From Rhynchospora pubera (Eukaryota; Streptophyta; Magnoliopsida; Poales; Cyperaceae): a stretch of 64,000 bases of DNA. The stretch lies in the NCBI GenBank assembly GCA_028095005.1, contig CM051462.1, forward strand, positions 239,190,973-239,254,972, written 5' to 3'. Position 1 is the first letter of the stretch; each line of letters starts with the position of its first letter. The translations under genes were made by a program, and so were the position numbers. Below the pieces are notes generated by a model. It was not told the origin of the DNA and did no database searches. It was given only the letters and a program-made list of their open reading frames with translations. Below are positions 13,020 to 24,011 of the stretch, piece by piece.

Positions 13020-13571
13020 TAGGGGTGAGCAAAAAGCTCGAGTTACTCGAACTCGACTCGTGAAAAGCTCACTTATAATTCGAGCTAAAAGAACTCGAGT
13101 TGGCATAACTCGAGTTGAACCAACTCTATTAATCGACGAGTCGAGTTTGAGTTAGTCTCAATTCACCTCGTTGACTCGTGAGCTGACTCGTGACGTAATA
13201 AATTTTAAAATTTTAAACATTATCAACATGATCTATGAGTAATAATTAATATTGAGTTTCAAGACATATTTTGTTCAAATCAATAAAAAAGAATAAAATA
13301 GATAATAACTTTTATTTTTTATATTATTGTATATATCAATTATTTTAATTTTGAAATAATGTATCAATTTAAAAATGAAAATTTAAAGTAGATATAGTCA
13401 TGTCAAGTTGGCTCGTGAGTCATGAGCCAACTCGAGTTAGAGACGAGTTGAGTTTGAGTTAACTTAAACAACTCGAAAGTATTTCCAACTCGAGTTAAGC
13501 TAACTCGAGTTATAGCCGAGTTGAGTTTGAGTTGGTCCCAACTCGTTCGAACTCGGCTCGTATACAGCCCT
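13020..13571. mobile_element. hAT-type MITE built from CTCGAGTT-like repeats
   Basis: The ends are TAGGGGTGAGCAAAAAG and, reverse-complemented from the right, AGGGCTGTATACGAG. AGTGCGC flanks both sides (13013-13019 and 13572-13578), consistent with a 7-8 bp target duplication. Both halves are filled with imperfect repeats of AACTCGAGTT and ACTCGTGAG, so a single strand would fold extensively. No ORF is present. Confidence 0.75.
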
Positions 13572-13621
13572 AGTGCGCACTAGCTGAAAGTAACCTATAT
13601 TTGGTATATATAGTAACAAAG

Positions 13622-13935
13622 AAATTTTTATTTTTTTTTTGAAAGTTGCATGCCCGTAGGCTTTCATTAATCAAAGGCGCCCTTGAGGCTACAGTTGCAG
13701 ACTTGCAGTACACAGCAAATAAAAACAGCCCAATCTGTTCCCTACCTACAATACCAGAAACGAAACAGAAAAATAAAATACTCAGCCTCCAAGCAGTAAA
13801 AGAGGCATTTCAAAAAAGAAAATCGAAAAAGAAAATAAACATAACTACTTCAGGTTGGACATTTAACAAAGTAAAACAAGAGATACAATCGAGGTATTTC
13901 TTTCCATATCCACATACTGCTTTGGCTCTCCATTA
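13622..13935 (-). mobile_element. 3' end fragment of a LINE, inverted
   Basis: On the minus strand the segment ends in TTAATGAAAGCCTACGGGC, a short spacer, then TTTCAAAAAAAAAA. This resembles the tail of plant LINE retrotransposons: a few codons, a short 3' UTR, then poly(A). The 5' side fades out near 13930. No reverse-transcriptase motif remains. Confidence 0.5.
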
Positions 13936-14278
13936 GTAACAAAGAATTAGTCAGAATTGGAACAATGACGGTTCAAGTGTTTCCACTTTTCCCTTGTGTA
14001 AATTGATAATCAACATTTGTCATTTTCCATGTCTGGATCTCATTGATGACATTGACTTGCTTCCTCTTCCTCCTTAATTGGTTCCCCTTAATTGTGCACT
14101 AAACTCGATCGCCACCTTCTTTAGTGTACACTTTTCTGTGTTCAAAACAGGGAATGATCAAATAAATGTCTGATTTATCTTTCTTCATTTAATATGGAAT
14201 GGAACACGCCAAAGACAGTATGTTTGCGCTGTCGATAAATCGTATTAGCTTAATTTGGATCATAGAATATGATACAAA

Positions 14279-14470
14279 TAGGAATGAAAACGGATCGGAT
14301 ACAATTCGGATAGTGGTCATATCATATCCGTATCCATATTTTTTTTTGAATTCGAATACGAATATGGATATGTTCGGATACGGATACGGATCGGATGTTA
14401 AACGGATACGAATACGAATCGGATATTACGGGATACGGATACGAATACGAATATATTTTAACTATTAAAA
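14279..14470. repeat. GGATACGGATACG-type repeat element, half copy
   Basis: It begins AGGAATGAAAACGGATCGG and then consists of repeated GGATACGGATACGAATACG units. The start and internal units match the element at 14658-14863, but no matching inverted right end was seen. It is probably a truncated copy. Confidence 0.6.
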
Positions 14471-14657
14471 CAGATATATATAAATTAAGAAAAAATAATT
14501 AATTAATTCCATATTATTATCGTATTATGTTATTATATTGCCAAAATGTTATTTTAAGTCAATCTAACTAGTAAAAATTTAGTTTATTAAATCAAAAATC
14601 TTTTCTATAGGTGCTAGAGGAGTAATTAAGTTTATTATCTTGTGTCTTTGATTTAAT

Positions 14658-14863
14658 TAAGGATGAAAACGGTTCGGATAAAGACCAAATACGGATCGGA
14701 TAACGAATTTTTTTGTCGGGTACGGATACGGATCGGATAGTAGTCAAACCATATCCGCATCCATATTTTTTTGTCGGATTCGGATACGATTCGGATATTA
14801 AGCATATTTTTCGGATTCGAATGCGGTTCGGTGCGGAGTTTATCCGCACCGTTTTCACCCTTA
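14658..14863. mobile_element. MITE with GGATGAAAACGG termini
   Basis: The left end TTAAGGATGAAAACGGTTC mirrors the right end, which reverse-complemented reads TAAGGGTGAAAACGGTGCG. The interior is made of CGGATACGGATCGGAT-like units. At about 206 bp it has no ORF apart from simple repeat translations. It is a non-autonomous element, probably of hAT type judging from the tip sequence (inference). Confidence 0.7.
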
Positions 14864-16404
14864 GATACAAATAACAAAATTACTACATTTGTGGATCCAT
14901 ATATAAATGTAAATCAGCTTGAATATTTAATGCAAATCGCTTTCATTATCCTAGCAGATTTTGAATCGGATTCCAATCATATTTCGGGTCTTGCATTAAA
15001 GTAATTATATAAAAAACAGATGCACGCATACGTACGTAGATTACAAATTCACTTATACATAGAACACAATCTAATAAGAAAGCCTTTCTCAGTAAAATTC
15101 ATTGACAATTCATACGTACATCAATCACTGATACAAAAGCTGTTATTATAGAGAAAAAAGTTATTTTCTATCGATATCTTTTAACAAATTAATAATGAAT
15201 TTGCACTTGGATCCTACAAAATTAATATAAAATAAATTTGGAGGCTTTTAATCAAGACAAAATTCATATAAGGATCCAATAAACCTTAAAATATATTCTC
15301 GAAAGTCACGTAGGGATTCCTAGATTGAATTTTTCACGTTGCTTGTATCTATTGGAAACTTATGAATTAATTACCAAAATAGCTGCCAATGGAGCCCTCG
15401 ATCGATAATATAATACAAAAAAATAATATGATAGAAAAAGGATCACTTCACAATGATCTATCTTGACAATGATGACTATATCCTCTTAAATCAATTCAAA
15501 GATTGGTAAAATTGAGGTATATAAGAGAGAGAACATGCAACTAAACACACCTTTTTTGGATAATGCAAAGAGAAACTACAGTTATCATAAATGTACAAAG
15601 AGGGGAAAATTTTAAACTCTCGATTGCTCGAATTATCGATTATAATCGAACGACTATTGCGTCTAGCTTCTCTCGTCATCTGAAACAGTTGTGTTTGATG
15701 TATCTAAGGCGCATCAAAATTATATTAAATAACACAACTCTTTTTGTGCAGCATAATTTCTGTTTGACTTATCAGTTATTACATTACTTTTATTCTAATA
15801 AAGTCTTTATCATTTCGAAAAAGGTTTTTTTTTAAGAAATTCGGGAAAGTAATTATTATGTTAAAACTTAAAAAGTTTACTGCAATTGAGGTTCCTTTCA
15901 TAAATCTTATTATAATTTAGAATTTTTAGTATTTGGAAATATATTTTCTCTTTGGAACCAAAAATCAATCATAGTTACGATAAATTCTTATTGCAGCTGC
16001 TCAAAGGGGGGGAGCAGTTCCCAGTCCCAGGTAACCGCATCATTTCATCCGAAGGTGTTCCAATTAATTTGCTTATTTTTTGGTTTCGGAGATCTCTGAA
16101 TAATCATTTTATAATCCTATTTAAATAAGACACATATTTGGCTGGATATATTGGAAAATCTCTGCCAAACATTTAAAAATTGATGAGGAAAAGTAAATTA
16201 ATTTTAATTAAGGGAGCAGTTTGGTAAAATGAAATGTCGTTTAAGGGGGGACAACAAAGTACAAACTAACAAAACCAGAAGAGAAGCAAAGCGGACAATT
16301 GATGTCTTTCTTTTTCAAACGATATGATATGATATGATATTATTACATTATATGGCCATTTTGGGTTGAATTGACCCAACCTTCCTTTCTCATTCCTGCC
16401 CTCC
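14864..16404. other. AT-rich intergenic DNA
   Basis: No exon-like or RNA-like feature could be supported. Open frames here are short, unrelated to known proteins and lack splice context. Confidence 0.5.
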
Positions 16405-16970
16405 GAAAAGAAATGTCGTTACTGTTGACTCAAATTTCGATAATAATAGTAAAAAATTTGGAATTTAAAAAATAACGTTGTTGGATCGGTATTCAGATTG
16501 CCGAAATTAGAAATTGGTTGGATCGACATTCCAATTGCCGATCCAAACTTATATAGGCATTCTTGATGGGGCAGCGACTGACGAGGAGAAAGTTTATCAA
16601 TTTCAGACTAACGAGAAAAAAATTAGTTTGTGAAGAATAAATTATGACAAGTGAGCTTATATAGAGAATTTTAAATAGAAAAACGACAAAAAATATTAGT
16701 GCAAACCACTTTTGTGCTAAATGGACCACTAAGAAATTACAAATGGACCACTAAGAAAGCAAATTGAGCGGATGAGAATGGGTAGACCATGGATCGACAA
16801 TTGGAATGCCGATCCAAGCTTGGATCTGTAATTGGCATGCCGATCTAACCAGTTTCTGATTTTGGCAATCTGAATGCTGATCCAACAATATTATTTTTTT
16901 AATTTTAAATTGTTAACTGTTATTATCGAAATTCGAGTGAACAGTAACTTCATTTTTTATTTTTTCGGTC
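16405..16970. mobile_element. Long foldback element (~565 bp)
   Basis: The left arm (CAAATTTCGATAATAATAG, AACGTTGTTGGATCGG, ATTCAGATTGCCGAAAT, GGATCGACATTCCAATTG) is mirrored in reverse order on the right arm, ending CGAAATTCGAGTGAACAGTAAC. Each arm is over 150 bases and contains the repeated unit GATCGGCATNCCAATTG. The centre has no recognisable coding. A half copy of the same family occurs at 55985-56128. Confidence 0.75.
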
Positions 16971-17360
16971 CTGCCCTCTTCTCTCAATTCATCTTCTCAC
17001 AGCTTACAACTCTTCTGTGGCAGAAACAGATCAGAGTTTCGTATAACAACTAAAGAGTCACCAACGACGACAAAGCAACAACACTTATTTAATGTATATT
17101 GAAATGGACAAGAGCGTATTAATGTAATATCCTTGCAAAGCAGTACAGTACTATTACCCAACATATTTATAAAAAGGGAAACTTCAAATCCGACTAGGAC
17201 GTGCACAAACTTTGAACCTAAGCAAAGCAAACAGAGACCAAATCTCATTAAATAAATTGGCCAGATTCATTTCTTGGAATGCGCAGATATCTGCTATATA
17301 CTCGTATATAAATAACGACAAATTAAGAAACGCACCGAAACTTGCCCTGTTATTTTCTAT

Positions 17361-17517
17361 GAGTGCGTTTGGATGAGAGAAGAAGAAGAGGAAGAAGGAA
17401 GATGGGAAGAAAAAAAATTATAAACAATTCAAACTCTTCACAAAGTTACACACTTCCCAATACTTCTTTCCACTTCTTCCCTTCTTCCCTTCTTCCCACA
17501 CCTATCCAAACGCACCC
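17361..17517. mobile_element. Small MITE, 157 bp
   Basis: The left end GAGTGCGTTTGGATGAGAG and the reverse complement of the right end, GGGTGCGTTTGGATAGGTG, form the termini. Purine-rich GAAGAAGAGGAAG on the left pairs with CTTCTTCCCTTCTTCC on the right, so the element can fold along most of its length. Confidence 0.75.
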
Positions 17518-18320
17518 GTAGGCTTGTCATCTTATCTATTTGTGAATGGTTAAAGATTTACTAATTCCCTTTTACAGAAACAAAAATGATTCTTTCTTAC
17601 TCTGCTGATTTCCTTAGCAAGAAAATTATAATTATAAAATTATTAAATGACCACTCAATCAAAAAAATAATTCGGAAAAATGTTCTTCCATTGATCTAAT
17701 TAGCAAGAAAAGTTTCTTGCCATCTTCAACTAAAACTTTTCCGTACCCAATGTGAAACTTAATTTTTTCACTGTTGCTAGCACATGTCAAATTGTTAGTT
17801 AGTGAAGATAGATGGTTCGTAAACTGTATACTTTTGAGTGTTGTTATATTTTGAAGAGCATACGGCATGCATGTGTTATTATATTTTGAATCTAGGGATG
17901 ATGGAAACAACGACTGAGGCAGCTTTAAATTGAATTCTCATTTAAAGTTTTGTTTTGACAAGAGGTTTAGGTACACCAGCTGATGCGAGAAAGGTTTCAA
18001 CAACCCTCACCTAAACTAAACACTTTCACAGGAAGCAAAGCCCTCGAAGCACCTAAAAAAGAGTTTCCTCAACCAAACATACATGCCTACTTCAAAGTTC
18101 AAATTTTCTCACTTGCCTCCCTATGTAAAGGTTTGTTCTTCACTCTCTTCAAACCTAACACGCACATATATATCATTAAGCACTTAGAGAGTCTATTATT
18201 TCCAACAGAGTAGAGACGAAAGAATGACACTAACTATGTAAATATATAATCTACTCAGATTAAATACTAGTCCTAATCTTTTCTTCTTTTTCTTCTATTT
18301 TATTTTTGCCTCCTAAGATA
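17518..18320. other. Upstream region of the second TBL gene
   Basis: No gene was found. It is AT-rich and presumably holds the promoter. I saw no regulatory motif that I could assign with confidence. Confidence 0.4.
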
Positions 18321-21300
18321 ATGAAGATAAGGAGCCAGTTCAATTCTCTAGTAGTACTCTTATTTGGTTTCTTATTATTTCTCGCTGCCTCCCTTCGAGT
18401 GAGAAATAGCAATTGGAAGACCATCACTGAAAAAATAGTCAGCGGAGAAAACAGTGGAGAATGCGACTTCTTCTCTGGTCAGTGGGTCTACGATGACATG
18501 TCATACCCGCTATATAGAGAGAGACAATGCCGGTTCATGTCTGATCAATCGGCATGTGAGAAGTTTGGCAGATCAGATTTGGTGTATCAGAAATGGAGAT
18601 GGCAACCGGATGGGTGCAACCTTCCAAGGTATGTATTCTATGCATTCATGGGTTTTCATTTTTCCCAAAAAAAAAAAAGTAAAAAATAAAAATAAAAATA
18701 ACCTATGTTACATATATAATGTAGCCCAAAAATGTATTGAGAACTGCAGCCGAACACAATCCATTTGGGAAACGAATATTAATTAACATAACTCATCTTA
18801 AAAGATATATAAGAAATTACAAATGAAGTACTTTTGGTACATTAATTCATATTATGCAGAGATCTTAGCACGAACGCCTTTGAGAATGGGACTATTGATT
18901 TACTATTTCAAACAAACATATAAAATATGCTTTGTCAGTAAGGGATCCAACTAAGTGCATACAAATTTACCAATTATATAAACATCACACATGAATCAAC
19001 GGGGAATATCTTTATATGCCATAATCATGGGCGGAGGCAACTGTTGCCACATGAGGCCACCACCCCCAAACTTGAGAGAGAAGTTCAAACACTATTTTCT
19101 GAAAGATTCATTTAAACATTCAATAGTTGTCTCCTACAATGCACAACTAATTCAATTCCGATGCATATACACACCTGTAATGACTTTTAGTTAATTTTAA
19201 ATTAATAATCGTTACAACTCTCTCTTATGCCATACATGCTTCCAAATATTTAATTTTTCATTGACATTAACTTCCTAGAATTCTCAAGAAACTTTAATTA
19301 TTATGTAACAAATTAAGTTAAATATCCAACATAATCAACATCGCTAATTTATTATTATTATTACTTTTTTGCCTTTTTGGGTAAATTCAAAATAATGCTA
19401 TATTGTTTTTAGTAATAGAAATGAGAATTCTCATGTGATGTGCTGAATACAAGTAGATTCGATGGAGCAAGATTGCTAGAGAAATTAAGAGGAAAGAGGA
19501 TGGTATTTGTCGGGGATTCACTCAACAGAAACCAGTGGGTGTCCATGGTTTGCCTCCTTGACACCTCCACAGATGGCTCCAACAAGGCTATGGAAACCCA
19601 TGGAAATCTCATGTCCTTTAAGCTCAAGGTATATATGCATCTAACATTATTAGTTTATATATGCCCTTCATGAATAGTTAGGCCAATTTAGGCTCATTTC
19701 AATAATTCCAGCCAAAGTTTTCACTAACAAAAATAGAAAGTTAGCAAACATTGACATTCTAGTGCACATTTTAATTTGACTGGTCACTGGAACGGTGCAA
19801 AATTTTTTGATGCTTTAATTCGAGCATAACCAAAACTGCTGATGTTGGGTTCCAAAGTTATCACTTCAATCGTGAATAAATACTGAGTTTGAGTATTGGC
19901 ATGTGACATGTATGTCTGTATGTAAACGGACAATGAGAGTAATTGACTTGTTTTTTTAGGATTCTGGTCATGATGGAGCACATTTTCATTGTGAAATGAA
20001 ATGCATGAGCTAGACTTGAAAACTGCAATTTACATCTCATGTTATGTAAATGTTATGCTTGCAAATTGTGCACATGGATAATGCTATCCTCGAGTGTTTG
20101 GTATTGACACCTTTCTTGGTGGAAGAGGTATAAAACCGTGAATTAGAACAAAGAAAGCTTCCCACATGGTTACAACATACTTATAGTTCCTTTGATCCGT
20201 TCATTTATGAAATTTAGAGAAACCATGCATAGAAATGTAAAATATTCCTCAAAAGAATTACTCATTCTCTAGCACAAGAACATATGTCAAAACATGACAA
20301 TGCTCTGAATAAAAATAACAGGATTTCAACGCGTCAGTTGATTTTTACTGGTCCCCACTATTAGTGGAGTCAAACTCAGATCACCCGGTGCTTCATCGCA
20401 TGCCAGATAGGATTGTCAGAGCACATTCTATTGAAAAGCATGCAAAACATTGGACTGAAGCTGATATATTGGTTTTCAACACTTATCTTTGGTGGAGAAG
20501 GCGGAATATGAAGGTCTTGTAAGTTCTTTGCTCTGCATTTATTTATTTGAAACATGCCACCAAACATTAATTACAGTATGATACAGTTATATTTTGCCAG
20601 CCTTCAATGCTGGGGCAGGCAAAGTTGAAATTGGATTTCCGAAATCCTTTATTTGTTCCACGTGGACCGTGTCAGTATGAGTTTTCTGTTTGTTGTTTTC
20701 ATCCCAGGTGGGGCTCGTTCAAAGAGGATGATGGGGTCTACAAGGAAATTGATAGTATAAGGGGTTACGAGTTGGCGATTAAAGCTTGGTCAGATTGGCT
20801 TGAATTTCACATCAACCGCACAAAGACCGAACTCTTCTTCATGAGCATGTCACCGACCCATTCATCGTAAGTTTGGTTTGGTACCAGATTCTGATACCAG
20901 TCTATTTGTTCGAATTACTGTCATATATTAGGCTCATTGCAGCTGTAGAAAACAAATAGGATTAAAGCTGGCATTGCCACTTTCATTATTTCACGAGTAT
21001 GTACATGGATAAGGAAAATAACGACTCTGTTTAATTAAACCCCAGTGGAGCTTTCTAAAGCTTCAGGGCAGAATAAAACCTCAGTTCATTATTTTCATCA
21101 CAATTTCATAACTCAATTTATAAACTGAATTCTTTTTCCCACTTTACCTCAAACAAAGTTAAAGACTTTTTTTTTTAGAAAGGACTTTACAAGAGATAGA
21201 AAAGTAAATAAACCTAGAAAGAACACTATGGTAACCCTGCTTGAGTTCCTTTGACTTAAAAAACAAGGAACCTATAATAATTATCTACTTGGTCAGTGTG

Positions 21301-21713
21301 ATTAATCATTCTTGTTTGATGACCAATTAAATCCATGCAAAGTAGCTTACACTTACATATTCTGTAGAGGAGATGAATGGGGCACTGAAAGTGGCCACAA
21401 CTGCTACAATGAAACCTTACCTATATTACAAGATGGATACTGGGGTGAAGGATCCGACCCGAGATACATGCATGTGGTGGAAACAACTATTCAAGAACTA
21501 AAAGAAAAAGGTGTGCATGTGAAATTCCTGAATATCACACAATTATCAGAGTACCGGAAAGATGGGCACCCTTCTGTGTTCAGGAAACAGTGGGACCCAC
21601 TGACAGAGGAGCAGCTGAAGAACCCAAGCAGCTATGCCGATTGCATACACTGGTGCCTTCCTGGTGTTCCTGATGTTTGGAATCAGATATTGTTCGCACA
21701 TATTTTTTCATGA
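18321..21713 (+). CDS. Trichome birefringence-like (TBL) protein, tandem paralogue
   Basis: Five exons close in frame to 393 residues: 18321-18628, 19457-19628, 20322-20518, 20708-20866, 21368-21713. Residues about 9-27 (LVVLLFGFLLFLAASLRV) form the Golgi signal anchor. The TBL domain begins at CDFFSGQWVYD. The GDS motif is VGDSLNRN (D123, S124) and the DxxH motif is DCIHWCLPG (D370, H373), so both catalytic motifs are present. ATG at 18321 is chosen because the codon nearest the start of the open frame is TTG and no other in-frame ATG precedes the anchor. Exons 2-5 match exons 3-6 of the gene at 8.3 kb in position and phase; exon 1 corresponds to the fused first two exons there. The pair is therefore a tandem duplication with one intron gained or lost. 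It is likely a xylan or other wall-polysaccharide O-acetyltransferase; the substrate is inferred from family only. Confidence 0.92.
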
Positions 21714-22146
21714 ACAAAATGAGATTGTTTTTCTTTCCCTTTTAACAGCTTTCAAGTTGTTTCTTTTTCCTCAAGATTATTCAATTGTAAAATTACTTTT
21801 GATATCATAGATGGAAAAATCAAGGACCATGAGAACAAAACATGGAAAAACCTTGTTTTGACAATTTGTGCACAGTACACTAAAAGTGGTCACTGCCTGA
21901 AAAATCCACAGACTACTCAAATTTTCTGGTACAGTAGGAAAACAATATGTACAGAGAGAGTCACAGCTTGTACAGAAGATAACTTCACAAACTAGTACTC
22001 CTTTATTTTCTAAGGTGAAATTCACATTTGCAAATTGCACATAAGAAAAAAAAATCTTCAAAGCTTTATGTCATTCACACTATGACATTCTTCAAACTAA
22101 TTCAGCATAGAATCTCAAGTTCTCAACTTAACTAATTAAGTTAACA

Positions 22147-24011
22147 TCAATTTTCTATAGAGAGACGCACCAATTCATTAAACTCTAAGAATCTAGTCTC
22201 ACTATGATGCGTTCTTCGCTTATTCGGCCAATATGTCAACCAAATCTTCCCTTTTATCTCCCACTCCATAGTCTTTCCTATAGCTGCCTCTCTTACTTTC
22301 CAACAAATGCTCTCACCATATTCATCTTCGGCAAATATGACACCTCCTTCCCTCGTGAATGGTCGGTACGCTCTGGTATACCTGTTTCGAAACCATGATT
22401 TAGGCTGGCACAATGCAAATTTTGGTGGTTTGGACGAAAACACCTCTCTCCCATTGACACTGTCATGAAGAATCCAGTTGAGAATTGCACTATCACCATA
22501 CACCGACTGTTCAAATTTCCAAGGCTTTAGGCTCAATAGTACAGTTCCTGTTGATGATATGGAGAATCCAACAGATTTCGGGGGCTCAAAGGAGCTTTCT
22601 ATTGTTTTCTCTATGCCGACCTCGTGAGCAGGATTGTCAGTTGATTTGGTCACTGTGACTGAGAGTATGTCAGATTGGAGCAGCGGAGTGAGTTGCAAGC
22701 TAATGCGAGATGGGAAGTGCTTTTCATCAGACCCGTAGCCTTGCTTTTCCATCAAGGTTTCAGATACTAACCTGATCAAATTGCACCTAGTAAAGAAATA
22801 CATGCATGTGCGAGTCTTAGATTTATATATTGTAATATGCTTTCTAAAAAGTACTTTGGCAAGGTTGAGTTTGCATGAAGTCTGTTGAGCAAAAAGAGTC
22901 ATTAGAAAATGTAAGTCAGACATGTAAGCAAAAACAGTAGCACGATTAATACTAACTTGAACTGCTTTCCAGCAGTTTTAGACTTTTAGCAATAAAAAAT
23001 TATTTGCTAACAAACTTTTTTTTTTTTATTACATTTTCAATGTCCTTACCAATTAAAATCGCAAGTATGCTATTGGCTATAGCCTATATATGAGTCAGGT
23101 TCTTAAAGCATTCTATTGCACAGAAGTAGAGACCTAAAAATTATTAAATGATAATACTCATGTACCAACCTTATGTTATCCACGTTCACGTTTATATCAA
23201 TCCAATTCTCCTTGAAGTTCAATTTATACCTCAATTGAATTACACTCTCAAATTGTTGGTAATTGAGAGAGAATTGCAGTCTTGCATCCTTTGTTGAACT
23301 ACTTGGATTTTCCATGGCCATTGCAATCATAGGATAATACAGTTGAATTTTCCATAGACTGCTGGCTGATATAGCATAAGAGAACAAAGGAGAAGGTGTC
23401 GTCAATTCATCCTTGCCTAAAGCCTTGGACTCGACTATCCAATTTGTAAACCCAAGATTTAAGGACCTCATCCATTGCTCCTCAATGTTTGATCCTAACA
23501 CCTGCATGAGTTGCTTCGATGATTCCCTCATTTTTGGATGTGCCAAATGAACCCTGATTGTTTCCACAAACTCGTGCCTAAGGTCTAGTGGGGCTTCATA
23601 TACGCAAACTAGGAAGGCAAGAGTGAGGAATGCAATGTTAAATACATCTGAATTATTGCATCCATCCAAAGCAATTGTTCTCAAGGGATATTTGTTATGA
23701 TGCCCGTACTTGAGTACGCCATAAACAATGTTGAAGAAAAAATTCTGCATAATTTCTCCATCGATCTGGTGATCCTTCAATCCGAATGAATGGGAGGTCC
23801 AAAGTGAGATTGGCACAGGGACTGTAGAAAATATGGAGAAAGAGATAGTTGATGGTTGGTGTTTGGGGGCTTTGTTGGTTACTAGGGTTAACGAGTGGTT
23901 TCGTTCTTGAGAGGTACATAAGTGGAGAGAGAGAGAGGATGGAGTCCATTGATGGATTGGTGGGAGGGTCGTGATCCATCCCCATATGTCAGGTGCAAAA
24001 CAAGTAGCCAT
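22147..24011 (-). CDS. Uncharacterised conserved plant protein, 493 residues
   Basis: Two exons on the minus strand (24011-23170 and 22786-22147) join ATA AG|G TGC and give an unbroken 493-residue frame. The protein starts MATCFAPDIWGWITTLPP. From memory it resembles a plant-specific family of unknown function, with conserved stretches such as EEQWMRSLNLGFTNWIVE, WIDINVNVDNIRC, SLKPWKFEQSVYG and MEWEIKGKIWLTYWPNK; that likeness was not tested by a search. One hydrophobic segment (about residues 130-145, FNIAFLTLAFLVCVYEAP) could be membrane-associated or buried. No catalytic motif was recognised. A frame extends further upstream to 24092, but the ATG at 24011 gives the N-terminus that looks natural for such a protein. 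The gene converges on the second TBL gene with about 430 bp between stop codons. Confidence 0.8.

Noticed and set aside
14199..15004. Frames encoding RIRIRIGYYGIRIRIRIY-like proteins
   Set aside because: They are simple translations of GGATAC repeat units in MITEs.
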